Shown here: piece by piece, positions 1 to 8,207 of the stretch
Numbering within the stretch: the stretch's first letter is position 1
Layout of the letters: each line of letters opens with the position of its first letter
Origin: Thermoplasmata archaeon
GTDB taxonomy: Archaea > Thermoplasmatota > Thermoplasmata > Methanomassiliicoccales > Methanomethylophilaceae
Assembly (NCBI GenBank): GCA_015063235.1
Contig: SUSW01000021.1
Location: 56,185 to 120,184, forward strand
Reading direction: 5' to 3'
DNA length: 64,000 nucleotides
Translations under genes and position numbers: made by a program
The notes under the pieces: generated by a model
What the model was told of the DNA's origin: nothing
What the model saw: only the letters and a program-made list of their open reading frames with translations
Databases searched by the model: none

Positions 1-83
1 AATGTCATGGAACTCGCTGGGGGTTTTAGGGGTTCGGCGTATCGCCGTCCGTAGCATCGTCTGAGGACAGGACAAATTACCTG

Positions 84-175
84 AGTTTAATAAAAAACGA
101 TATTAGTTAAGTAATTAGCTAAAATTATATTCATTAATTATTTAATAAATGAGACACATGCAGATACGGATGGGA
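84..175 (+). promoter_or_regulatory. AT-rich promoter region and ribosome binding site of the 181 gene
   Basis: Positions 84-152 are almost pure A/T and contain TATA-like stretches (about 125-133 and 139-150). A purine-rich GGATGGGA at 168-175 sits just before the ATG at 181. Bases 1-80 are GC-richer and contain a small hairpin (CGGCG-tat-CGCCG). They may be the end of something to the left, but I cannot assign it. Confidence 0.4.
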
Positions 176-180
176 TACAC

Positions 181-852
181 ATGAGAGATGAATCTAGGTT
201 CAACTCTCATCTCAATGGGAACAACTCATTGAATGGGACAGCTATGGCGCCGAAAGGTGTGGGATACTCTGTGGGCAGATCGGAGCTCACTATACAGGGA
301 TACGAGAGATACAATATCGACGATGATGACGGCATTTACATTGCTAAGCTGCCGGAGAAGACCTTTTTCAACGACGGCGAACCCGTTTTCGTAAAGGCAC
401 AGCCCGGAATCTTCGTCGGAAGCCACTGGCAGAATAAAACACAGCCTGTAACCAAGACTGTAAAGAAGACTTCTGACCCCAAGCAGCTCTTCTCGGACAT
501 CCTGCGCAGCAACGATATCATTGTCAGAACCCACGTCGGAACATACGCTGACGGCAAGGTCGTCGAGCAGAAGCCCCTTACCGATTTCGTCTCTCAGATG
601 AATAGCCGCATAGACTCCCTGACAGCCAATCAGAACAGCATGAACGTCTCGCTGACATCATCGGCCGCTGCACCCAATGTGGATCTGAAAGCAAGCGGCA
701 TAAGCACGGAGAATGTCCAGGTGAGACCTCCTGACAAGCCCAAGTCTCAGAGGAAGTTCGCCTTCGTCAACGGAAAGCTCGTGATGGTGGAGGACGAGGC
801 CGCTCAGGTCCCTTCGTCGCCATCTTCCGACAAAACTATCCAGGATTGCTGA
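181..852 (+). CDS. Hypothetical protein, 223 aa
   Basis: I do not recognise this protein. It is hydrophilic, with no signal peptide or membrane segment visible. The first 25 residues are rich in Asn/Ser, a short acidic run (DDDD) lies near residue 47, the middle is rich in Lys/Thr/Val, and the last 50 residues are rich in Pro/Ser/Lys. The ATG at 181 is chosen because of the GGATGGGA ribosome binding site a few bases upstream and the AT-rich promoter before it. The gene appears monocistronic, is closed by TGA, and is followed at once by a perfect hairpin (855-872). Codon use resembles its neighbours. It could be a structural or lineage-specific protein. No function is proposed. Confidence 0.65.
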   Translation: MRDESRFNSHLNGNNSLNGTAMAPKGVGYSVGRSELTIQGYERYNIDDDDGIYIAKLPEKTFFNDGEPVFVKAQPGIFVGSHWQNKTQPVTKTVKKTSDPKQLFSDILRSNDIIVRTHVGTYADGKVVEQKPLTDFVSQMNSRIDSLTANQNSMNVSLTSSAAAPNVDLKASGISTENVQVRPPDKPKSQRKFAFVNGKLVMVEDEAAQVPSSPSSDKTIQDC

Positions 853-854
853 GT

Positions 855-872
855 TCCCGGCAACTGCCGGGA
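855..872 (+). terminator. Hairpin after the 181 gene
   Basis: Perfect 8-bp inverted repeat TCCCGGCA-AC-TGCCGGGA directly after the TGA stop. It is not followed by a long T run, so it may act as an end-of-transcript structure more than as a classical terminator. Confidence 0.45.
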
Positions 873-980
873 CTTGCGTCCTCATTATCTGAGATTATTG
901 TGCTAATTGCATCCTAATTCATCCAAATTGTATTTTTCTATAGGAAATCAGTTCAGGAAAGCGTTTCATTAAACGAGTAT

Positions 981-989
981 CTTATAATA
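981..989 (+). promoter_or_regulatory. TATA box of the 1010-3337 operon
   Basis: CTTATAATA at 981-989 lies about 25 nt upstream of the ATG at 1010. This is the spacing expected for a leaderless archaeal transcript. Confidence 0.5.
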
Positions 990-1009
990 CTACATGCTGT
1001 TGTTTCATT

Positions 1010-1840
1010 ATGGACGCCGTAGTGAAGGGTCGGAGGGGCAGGAAGAAATCGCCCGATAAGATTCACATCGGAAGAAAGGAGCCTCTGTCATATGCAGATG
1101 CGATAAGGACATCCCTGTCCAAAGAAAGGCACAGGATATTCTATGCCGAGAGCGACTGCACCGATTTCGCACCATTCGACAGGGAAGAAGGTTCCTTCCT
1201 CATCATCTCAGGCTACTTCAAGGAGGCATCCAAATGCAGGGATTACCTGAATGCTCTGCCGGAGGATATCGACAGGAAACGTGTCATCTACATCCCTGTA
1301 AAAACGCTGGATGATGTCAAATCATTCAGGGAAGCGGTCGAAGGACTGGGTGCAGCGTTCCTATACGACGATCTGATGATATTCAAGGACGGGTCCCGTT
1401 ACGTTTACGAGGCATCCGATATCCAGAAGGCGACATCTCCTGAGATTAGGGAGGAGATGGGAGGTTCTGACTTCTCCATCATGGGTTCTCCGTCGATAGA
1501 CAAGGGGGGCATGTACGATCATCTGAACAAGAACGTCCCGGCGGCAAATCTTGTCGTGGTGACAGGGATGTTCAACCTCAAACAAAGTGAATATAACATC
1601 AACTGGACATACTTGTGCAACATGGTCACCACATTCCCGGACGGAATGAGCGTCTTCAACGACCTTCGCAGCGACGTCAAATATGTGGATATCCCGCTGA
1701 AGCAGACCAGGTCCATGTCGTTCCAGGACGGCACCATGATGATGAATGCCGAGGAGTACAGGGATTTCCTGAAGACCATCGGCATGCCTTCAGTATACAA
1801 GACGGACAAGGATGTGACGGTCATCACCAAAGGAGGATAG
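1010..1840 (+). CDS. Hypothetical protein, 276 aa, ends in the only TAG stop of the window
   Basis: This is an unrecognised protein and the first gene of a tight four-gene unit (1010-3337). The N-terminus is basic (GRRGRKKSP near residues 8-16, somewhat like an AT-hook). The rest is a mixed soluble domain without membrane segments. It ends at TAG (1838-1840), whereas the other genes here use TGA or TAA. Reading through the TAG gives one extra Thr codon and then enters the next gene at its ATG in the same frame, so one 469-residue product is possible in a pyrrolysine-using host. Against that, AAAGGAGG lies just before the TAG at ideal distance from the ATG at 1844. Termination and restart is therefore the simpler reading. 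The start at 1010 fits a leaderless transcript from the TATA box at 981. Confidence 0.65.
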   Translation: MDAVVKGRRGRKKSPDKIHIGRKEPLSYADAIRTSLSKERHRIFYAESDCTDFAPFDREEGSFLIISGYFKEASKCRDYLNALPEDIDRKRVIYIPVKTLDDVKSFREAVEGLGAAFLYDDLMIFKDGSRYVYEASDIQKATSPEIREEMGGSDFSIMGSPSIDKGGMYDHLNKNVPAANLVVVTGMFNLKQSEYNINWTYLCNMVTTFPDGMSVFNDLRSDVKYVDIPLKQTRSMSFQDGTMMMNAEEYRDFLKTIGMPSVYKTDKDVTVITKGG

Positions 1841-1843
1841 ACC

Positions 1844-2419
1844 ATGGTCTTCCTCACCATCAAGATCTTCACCTCAACAATCCTGGACGGCGGTACTCTG
1901 CTCAAGGTGGAGCACCCCAGGGATTACTTCATGGAGAATCTGGAAGCTTATGTGATGATGGCCAAGAAGGTCTACAGGGATTACTACCTTCAGCTCAAGA
2001 GCATCTCCGCAGCGGTGCGCCGTATCGGCGGCGCAGGAGACATCTCAGGATGTACGGTCGTTGTGGATGACAATCTTAAGATCATCCTTGATCCGACCGA
2101 TATGCGCCCTGTGCTGTACCGTGCGGTCACAGGGGATCTGATCTATTACGAAAGTTTCCGCGCATCGGGGTTCCTGGACGACAAGTATGTGCTGCAGGAC
2201 CGTCAGCTGGTGGCTGCACTAACACTTAAGAGTGTGACCTGGGATGTTCCGCCGCACCTATCCAGGAAGAGCATCCGCGATATGAACCATGTCTCGGAGG
2301 CCCTGCAGTCCATCATCAGTCAGGATGTCGTCCGCAGATGGGACGACAGGATCCTTGATATGGATGCGACCTTGGAGACGATAATGATGAAGGCCGACAA
2401 GGAAGAGGAGGAGGAATGA
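1844..2419 (+). CDS. Hypothetical protein, 191 aa
   Basis: Unrecognised. A strong Shine-Dalgarno sequence (AAAGGAGG) overlaps the end of the preceding gene and supports the ATG at 1844. The protein has a beta-rich start, a Tyr-rich helical stretch near residues 35-55, a centre with Asp-rich turns, and a Glu-rich tail (EEEEE at the C-terminus). No signal peptide or membrane helix is seen. It is in the same reading frame as the gene before it, separated by TAG-ACC, so it could be the C-terminal part of a readthrough product. One base separates its TGA from the next ATG at 2421, which implies translational coupling. Confidence 0.6.
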   Translation: MVFLTIKIFTSTILDGGTLLKVEHPRDYFMENLEAYVMMAKKVYRDYYLQLKSISAAVRRIGGAGDISGCTVVVDDNLKIILDPTDMRPVLYRAVTGDLIYYESFRASGFLDDKYVLQDRQLVAALTLKSVTWDVPPHLSRKSIRDMNHVSEALQSIISQDVVRRWDDRILDMDATLETIMMKADKEEEEE

Positions 2420-2420
2420 C

Positions 2421-2663
2421 ATGGGACGCGAAGCGCTCCGTAAGGATATTGTGGCGATAACCGCGGATGATGTGGTCGCCATGTTCAGAGAGAAACGTGC
2501 CTTGGAGGAGTATATCGGTTTGATCAAGGGATCACCGACCAATTACATCAACTCCCAGGTTCTGGATTTCATCAACACCGACTTCAAGGCATCGAAGCAC
2601 GGCATCAAGGTGCCGGACGTCAAGAGGGCTGTAGACAAGGCTGTACAGGAGGGACAGAAATGA
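2421..2663 (+). CDS. Small hypothetical protein, 80 aa
   Basis: Unrecognised helical, charged protein of 80 residues. It starts one base after the preceding TGA and its own stop overlaps the next start (ATGA at 2660-2663). The position in the middle of a coupled operon and the regular alternation of Lys/Asp/Glu with hydrophobic residues support it being real. No motif points to a function. Confidence 0.55.
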   Translation: MGREALRKDIVAITADDVVAMFREKRALEEYIGLIKGSPTNYINSQVLDFINTDFKASKHGIKVPDVKRAVDKAVQEGQK

Positions 2664-3337
2664 TCCCATGCCGCAATCTCGATGCGCCTGCAGAGCAGGA
2701 CATCCTGATGACCGATGAGAACAGGGCCTTCATCAGGAACTCGATCGAGAAGGAGCTCGGTGCGTTCTTCTACGCGGTCATGTGGAGGGACAGCGTCGAG
2801 CAGCCTATCGTCGACTACCTCAGCGAATGTCTTGCCTACGAGAGGGGCCTTAGCATCCCTGAATGTACCGAGCCGGTCAGGAGGATGATAGACGAGATCC
2901 TGAAGGAGGTGGAGGCTGATGCACACAAGTGCGTCGACGCATACAGGGAATCCTTCCCGTGGGATATCGTCGAGAAGTGTCTGAGGGACGAGAAGTTCTC
3001 CGATTCGGACATGGCAGGGCCCAGGAACAAGATCTCCCAGTGGCTTCCCAGGAACATAGACGATCCGTTTCTGAGCACGGAGATGCCCATAGTTATCATG
3101 TCCACCATGGACCATCTCAAGGCGTACGAGAGCAAGATGCATTCGGATATGGAGAAGGCCCCTTACAGGATCGACAGGGAGAAGCTCACCGCATATCTGC
3201 TTATAGAATTCAAGAGGGATGCCGGTAAGTTCAGGTTCTCCCATTACAAGGCGATGTCCGAGATGGTCCCGGACCTTCTCGACCGTCTCGTCCCGATGCT
3301 GAAGGAGTTCGGGATAACGACCGTATCGCTCGGATGA
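2660..3337 (+). CDS. Hypothetical protein, 225 aa
   Basis: Unrecognised, mostly alpha-helical and charged, without signal peptide or membrane segment. It contains three Cys in its first 85 residues, not in a clear metal-binding pattern. The start overlaps the stop of the 80-aa gene (ATGA), and it closes the operon that begins at 1010. The stop at 3337 overlaps a possible but probably unused upstream start of the LicD-like gene. As all four proteins of this unit are unfamiliar and tightly coupled, they may act together. The sequence does not say in what. Confidence 0.6.
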   Translation: MIPCRNLDAPAEQDILMTDENRAFIRNSIEKELGAFFYAVMWRDSVEQPIVDYLSECLAYERGLSIPECTEPVRRMIDEILKEVEADAHKCVDAYRESFPWDIVEKCLRDEKFSDSDMAGPRNKISQWLPRNIDDPFLSTEMPIVIMSTMDHLKAYESKMHSDMEKAPYRIDREKLTAYLLIEFKRDAGKFRFSHYKAMSEMVPDLLDRLVPMLKEFGITTVSLG

Positions 3338-3402
3338 GTGCACGTTCGGACCGAACTCTTTTCGGACACATAGATATAATACAACGGCCTTGGAGTGCTT
3401 GG

Positions 3403-4185
3403 ATGGCAGACAATCACTCGGAGCTTCTGGAGGCGTACAAGGATATCGCCTCGGTGCTGAACAGGCACGGAATTACTTTCTACGGTTTCTTCGGGACTGC
3501 CATAGGTGCGGTCAGGCACAAAGGATTCATCCCTTGGGACGATGACCTGGACATAGCGATATTAGCAAAGGATCTGGATGAGGTCAACCGCGTCCTATCG
3601 GAGGAGCTGGATCCTGCGAAATACTATTATCACAACCCCAGTGCCGACAGCCATCCGCACGTCATCATAAAGACCGATGATTTCGAGACCGTTCTGAGGA
3701 ACAGGAAGGCCACGTTCATAGACGTCTTCGTCCTCACCGATTTCCCGGATTCGAAGATACGTCAGTACCTTATGTACCCGTTCTGCGGCTTCGAGCTCCT
3801 GTCGCACAAAATGATCGATGAGCACCCGGGTGTGAAGGGCCTCTTCTACGGCATAATGCACATCTCCAGGAAGTTCATCCGCATGATCTCCCAGAAGGAT
3901 ACCAAGAAGGTTAGCCACCGTGCGGTCAAGGTCTGGGATAACACATGGTACCGCGAGGATTTCGGGACTCCGCTGATTGTGGATTTCGAGGACACCAAGA
4001 TGCCGATCCCCTGCAACTACGACCGTATCCTGACCGAGTTCTACGGAGATTATATGACACCTCCTCCGGAGGACAAAAGGTCTGGAGCCACAGGCTATCC
4101 GTACAGTCTGATGAGCGATTACCTCGAGGACATGTCAGGCGGGAAGAAGCATCCCAGGCTATCATCGGATGATCTGCCCTATTGA
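3403..4185 (+). CDS. LicD-family transferase
   Basis: Likely a nucleotidyltransferase-fold LicD protein, a family that moves phosphocholine or related phospho-groups onto glycans. The family signature is present near the start: GFFGTAIGAVRHKGFIPWDD with the metal-binding pair DDDLDIA just after. At about 260 aa it has the usual family length. The frame is open back to 3334, overlapping the previous stop, but ATG 3403 is preferred. It has GGAG seven bases upstream and a TATA-like AGATATAAT at 3372-3380. The C-terminus overlaps the end of the convergent leucine-rich-repeat gene by 24 bp. A role in decorating surface glycans or proteins is plausible next to a BspA-type repeat gene, but this is inference. 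Confidence 0.8.
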   Translation: MADNHSELLEAYKDIASVLNRHGITFYGFFGTAIGAVRHKGFIPWDDDLDIAILAKDLDEVNRVLSEELDPAKYYYHNPSADSHPHVIIKTDDFETVLRNRKATFIDVFVLTDFPDSKIRQYLMYPFCGFELLSHKMIDEHPGVKGLFYGIMHISRKFIRMISQKDTKKVSHRAVKVWDNTWYREDFGTPLIVDFEDTKMPIPCNYDRILTEFYGDYMTPPPEDKRSGATGYPYSLMSDYLEDMSGGKKHPRLSSDDLPY

Positions 4186-6645
4186 TCGGTTTTCCCTGAA
4201 CAGATCCCTGCCTTTCTTTGTGACAGTATCCGGGACGGAAGGTTCCAATGACCTGCAGCCGCGGAAGGCCTCGTCGCCTATCTCTTTCACACTGGGCGGC
4301 AGCATCATTTCCTTAAGTGATGTGCACCCGGCGAACGCACCTTTTCCGATGGATTCCAATCCCTGAGGGATATCGATACGGCTAAGGGATGAGCATCTGC
4401 TGAAGGTTCCGCCCTCTATCCTCTTCAGTGATTCGGGCAGGACGACGACAGCAAGGGAGGAGCAGTTCACCAATGCCCCTCCGCCCAGATGGACCAAAGA
4501 ATCAGGGAAGCTCAAAGATGTGATGCTCCTGCATCCATCGAAAGCACTGTCACCGACAGTCTCTGTCCCCTCAGGTATCCTGATGTGTTCAAGGGAGATG
4601 CATCCGCGGAATGCACCTTTTCCTATTATCCTGATCTCATCAGGCAATACTATGGTCCTCAAGGATTTGCAATCTGAAAACATGCAGTCCTCGATCGCTG
4701 TGATGCCTTCGGGGATATCGATTCTATGCAGAGAGCAGCAACCACGGAATGCGCTGTCCAGCATCTGAACCGTTCCGGAAGGGATGATCAATGATTCAAG
4801 GCCGGTGCAGGATTCGAATGCACAGCGGCCTATCTTCGTAACCGATTCGGGAATAGACACCGTCTTGAGGGAGACACATCCGAGGAACGTCTCATCTTCG
4901 ATAACCTCCACCCCTTCAGGGATGGTTATCGATTCCAGCAAGGAACAGTTTCTGAAGGCACGCCTCCTGATGTGTCTGAGGCATTTTGGCAGGATGACCG
5001 ATGTCAATGATGAGCACCCGTCGAAGACGCCTGTTTCCAATTCCCGTATCTTAGGCGGTATCTTCATCGAGCTCAATTCCGAACAGCCTCCGAATGCCTG
5101 TCTGCCGATCCTTTCGATGTTATCGTGCAAGGTTATCGATCTGAAGCAGCAACCCTCGAAAGCACCGTCCGCAACCGACGTGATCTCCTCAGGTATTTTG
5201 AATGACTTTTCGGGCCTCATGGCGGGGCAGCGGATAAGTGCAGCGGACTCCTTGCTGTACAGTGCACCGTTAACAGACTCAAGGCAGGGATTGCCTCCGC
5301 CGACCGATATCGTTTCAAGGCAAGTGCAGCCTTTGAACGAGTCAGGGGATACGGACCTGACGGAATCCGGGATTGAAACCTATACGAGGGATGAGCAATC
5401 TCTGAACAATGATCTCTCGATGACCTCCAGTTTTACCGGGATGTTGACCGTTTTCATTCTTTCGCATCCGTCGAATGCCCCTGCTCCTACCGATTCAACA
5501 GAATCCGGGATCACCAGCGATTCGAGTGCGCAGCCGGAGAATGATTTGACCCCTATCTTTATCAGACCGTCTTTCAGTTTGACTGTCCTGAGGCTTTTCG
5601 CTCCGGCCAGGGCAAAGTCGCCGATCTCTGAAACCTGGGGCAGTTCTATCTCGGTCAGGGATGAGCAGTTGCTGAGCAATCCGTTGCTGACAGTACCAAT
5701 CCTCGGAGGGATGTGGATGTAGGACATCCTGCGGTCATCTTTAAAGGCCCAGGTACCCACTGATATCACGCTATCGGGGATGTCGATCCTTCTCAGGCGG
5801 ATGCATCTCTCGAATGCCCAGTCTCCGATGGATTCCAGACCATCGCAGAGCTTCACGGATTCCAGACCCTCGCATCTGCTGAATGCCAGTCTGCCGATTG
5901 TCTTCACGGAAGAAGGGATCGATACAAATCTGAGCGCCTTACATCCGAAGAAAGCAGAATCTCCGATGTTCCCGATGCCTTGGGGGATCCCGACGTACGT
6001 AAGCGATGTGCACTGTCTGAAGACGGAGTCTCTCAGATCTCTGAGGTTTTTGGGGATGTTAACGGATCCAAGGCGGTTACAGCTTCTGAAGGCATATTCT
6101 CCAATAATCGTCACGTTCTCGGGGATCCTCATCGATGTCAGTGAACTGCAGTGTTCGAAAGCATGCTCTCCGATGTTCTCCAGCTTCTGCGGTAATATGA
6201 CCTGATTGAGGTGGGTGCAGCGGCTGAAAGCGCCATTACCTACGGTCCGGACGATTTCAGGAATCTTATATCCTTTAGTTTGCTTGGAAGGAGGGTATCT
6301 GAGAAGTTTTGTCATACTCTTGTTGAAGAGTATGTCCTGGAACGAACGGAATCTTTTGTTCTTTGATGATACGTTCAAGCGTAACAGGCGGGGGCATCCG
6401 GTGAGAGAATTCTCCCCTATCTTCGATACCGTTGATGGAATTTTTACGGTCTTAAGGAATTCACATCCGTAGAATGCATATCTGCCGATGGATGTTATCC
6501 CTTCCTCAATGACTACCTTTTTCACCTTCTTGGAGATCCAGGGCGCCTCGGATCCGTACACATCATTGAACCTGAAGTCCTTCATGGGACCGGAACCGCA
6601 GATAGTGAGGACACCTTCCCTGTCGATGCTCCATCTCAAATTCAT
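4162..6645 (-). CDS. BspA-type leucine-rich repeat protein with one in-frame TAG (candidate pyrrolysine codon)
   Basis: Long array of LRR_5 (BspA/TpLRR) repeats of about 23 residues with the pattern CxxLxxVxIPxxVxxIGxxAFxGC. The N-terminus (WSIDREGVLTICGSG) is the usual start of this family. The frame runs 421 codons from ATG 6645, meets TAG at 5380-5382, and continues for 405 codons in the same frame to TGA at 4162. The repeat register is unbroken across the TAG: CSSLV-TAG-VSIPDSV matches repeats such as CTSLTYVGIPQG, and the TAG falls on a variable exposed position. Read as pyrrolysine the product has 827 residues. Otherwise this is a fresh nonsense mutation giving a 421-aa fragment. No signal peptide or anchor is visible, which is odd for a BspA-like protein. 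ATG 6645 is chosen because the TATA box (about 6684-6695) lies downstream of any earlier start. Confidence 0.7.
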
Positions 6646-6683
6646 TAGAAATACCACTTCACGGCGAAATACCGAATCACAGT

Positions 6684-6695
6684 TAATATAAGGTT
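6684..6695 (-). promoter_or_regulatory. TATA box of the LRR gene
   Basis: On the minus strand CCTTATATTAAC lies directly after the 3' end of the structured RNA candidate and about 45 nt upstream of ATG 6645. Confidence 0.4.
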
Positions 6696-7105
6696 GCGGC
6701 GGAGTCGAACCGCCCACCTAGTTGCCTAGATGCCCACCGGGGTTGTGTCGGCTGAGTGGCATTGCTGCTGCTCGGACCGACTGATAGCCGTGTTGAGCTA
6801 TACGCTCTTATCACGCCCTATCGGCGAACCCATCGCCGTTAAGCTTCGGGCCGCGTGCACACGTGTACCCTTGCGGGCTTTCACGCTGTGCCTGTCTACG
6901 TGTACGACGGATGTCGCTGTCACGCCAGACTGCTCCGGGATGTTGCCATCGCGGAGCGTGTTAACAGGAGGGGGCTTATGCCCCAACGGCCATATGGCCG
7001 ATACCCATATGGGCTGTTAACACTCCCCCATTGCCTTCCTTGCGGAGACGGGGACCTATTCCGCTGGAGCGGAATATCAGAAACTACGTGAGTTCAGATA
7101 TGTTA
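6693..7105 (-). ncRNA. Unassigned large structured RNA candidate (about 400 nt)
   Basis: This GC-rich stretch has no convincing coding frame and is packed with nested inverted repeats. On the minus strand, 5' to 3': an 8-bp hairpin TATTCCGC-tcca-GCGGAATA; a perfect 10-bp helix (GTGTTAACAG with CTGTTAACAC) enclosing three hairpins (CCCATATGGG, GGCCATATGGCC, GGGGCATAAGCCCC); GCTCCGcGATG-GCAA-CATCcCGGAGC; a stem built from GATAG..CGTG..GAGC pairing with GCTC..CACG..CTATC; CATCTAG-GCAA-CTAGGTG; and at the 3' end GGCGG-TTCGACT-CCGCC, which looks like a tRNA T-arm. GNRA loops and the T-loop read correctly only on the minus strand. A TATA box (TTTTATA, about 7128-7137) predicts a start near 7105. 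I could not match it to RNase P RNA, SRP RNA or tmRNA signatures. Ends are approximate. Confidence 0.55.
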
Positions 7106-7182
7106 GGCGACGTTTACACCAAAATGGCAGTATAAAACATTATGTAATGGATTATCGGTGGATGTATCTTCCTAATTAACAC

Positions 7183-8181
7183 TCACAGCTGCTCTCTCAG
7201 TAAATCACAGAGCGGGTTGGCCACATGCCATATCATTACCGGAGGCACCGCATTGCCGAGAGCATGGTATTGGTATTTTCCTCCTCCTGTCAGTGTGAAA
7301 GAATCAGGGAAGCCCTGTATCCTTGCCACCTCCCTCTGGGTAAAGCGTCTTAGTCCGCCTTCCGTTTCAAGGACCGGATCGGAGCTGTTGAGAGAGGTTT
7401 TCCACAGGTGCGAACCGATGGTTCTGCAAGGCTTCGACGGATCTTGGATATGATATTTCCTTTCGCTCTTCTTCTTCCTCAACTGTCTGTCTACGCTATC
7501 TCTGCTGTAATGGTATCTTTCAGGGACGTCCTGCTCCAGCACAGATGACAGCGGCTCAGGATGGTTGGAGCGCCTGATAGTTCCGAAGGAGAATTCCGCA
7601 GGAACGTCTTTACGAATCCCGACCATGATGACCCTTTGGCGTTTCTGCGGAATACCGAATTGTGAAGCATCCATTATCGAAGAGACCACCTCATACCCGC
7701 AGTTCCTGAATTCCGAGATTATCAACGGAAATGCCTCGCCGTCGTTGGCGGTCAGCAGCCCCGGCACATTCTCCGCTATGAAGCATAAGGGCTGTTTATC
7801 CCTGATGATACGGCACATCTCGAAGAACAGCTTTCCCCTGTCATCCTTGACCCCAAGACGGTGCTCGTTCTCTGCTGCCACCGAGAAAGATTGACAGGGG
7901 AATCCTCCTGTGATGATGTCCGTATCCGGTATCTCGGACGAATCTATCTCATTGATGTCACGGAGGTCCGGCACCTGACCGAAATTGGCCTGATACATCT
8001 TGGCCGCTGCCGTGTCTATGTCGTTGGCATATACGATGTCCACGCCGTTCTCGCCGTAATGGTGTCCGAGATAGTCGAAGCCGCCTTTGACTCCTAGGTC
8101 GAATCCTCCGCATCCACAGAAGAGGGAGACCATTCTCAGATTGCTTGTTTTTCCGGCGGATGATGCATCGGAACTGTCCAT
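7183..8181 (-). CDS. DNA (cytosine-5-)-methyltransferase
   Basis: C5 cytosine methyltransferase acting on DNA with S-adenosylmethionine. Motifs in order: I, LFCGCGGFDLG (residues about 19-29); IV, GGFPCQSFS with the catalytic Cys; VI, ENVPGL; VIII, QKRQRVIMVG; and X, GNAVPP near the C-terminus. The length (332 aa) is normal for a Dcm-type enzyme, and the target-recognition region between motifs VIII and X is short. No restriction endonuclease, Vsr or specificity gene is next to it, so it looks like an orphan methylase. It follows the phosphatase gene on the same strand with a 26-bp gap containing AAAGGTAAC before the ATG. The recognition sequence cannot be read from this. Confidence 0.92.
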   Translation of the reverse strand: MDSSDASSAGKTSNLRMVSLFCGCGGFDLGVKGGFDYLGHHYGENGVDIVYANDIDTAAAKMYQANFGQVPDLRDINEIDSSEIPDTDIITGGFPCQSFSVAAENEHRLGVKDDRGKLFFEMCRIIRDKQPLCFIAENVPGLLTANDGEAFPLIISEFRNCGYEVVSSIMDASQFGIPQKRQRVIMVGIRKDVPAEFSFGTIRRSNHPEPLSSVLEQDVPERYHYSRDSVDRQLRKKKSERKYHIQDPSKPCRTIGSHLWKTSLNSSDPVLETEGGLRRFTQREVARIQGFPDSFTLTGGGKYQYHALGNAVPPVMIWHVANPLCDLLREQL

Positions 8182-8207
8182 GATGTTACCTTTTTCTGAC
8201 TGCTAGA

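Noticed and set aside
4162..5220. A separate 352-aa LRR gene starting at ATG 5220
   Set aside because: The Met lies inside a repeat, there is no promoter or ribosome binding site, and the same frame continues upstream through 53 more codons to the TAG and then the first LRR frame.
4784..5722. Plus-strand open frame opposite the LRR gene
   Set aside because: It reflects the repeat structure of the minus-strand gene and has no start signals.
6690..6780. A tRNA gene suggested by the T-arm-like hairpin
   Set aside because: No matching 5' acceptor strand (AGGTTGC), D-arm or anticodon arm can be placed upstream on the minus strand.
6693..7105. tmRNA, RNase P RNA or SRP RNA
   Set aside because: tmRNA is not expected in archaea and no 5' acceptor partner is present. 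I could not find the conserved motifs of RNase P RNA or SRP RNA. A divergent member is still possible, so it is left unassigned.
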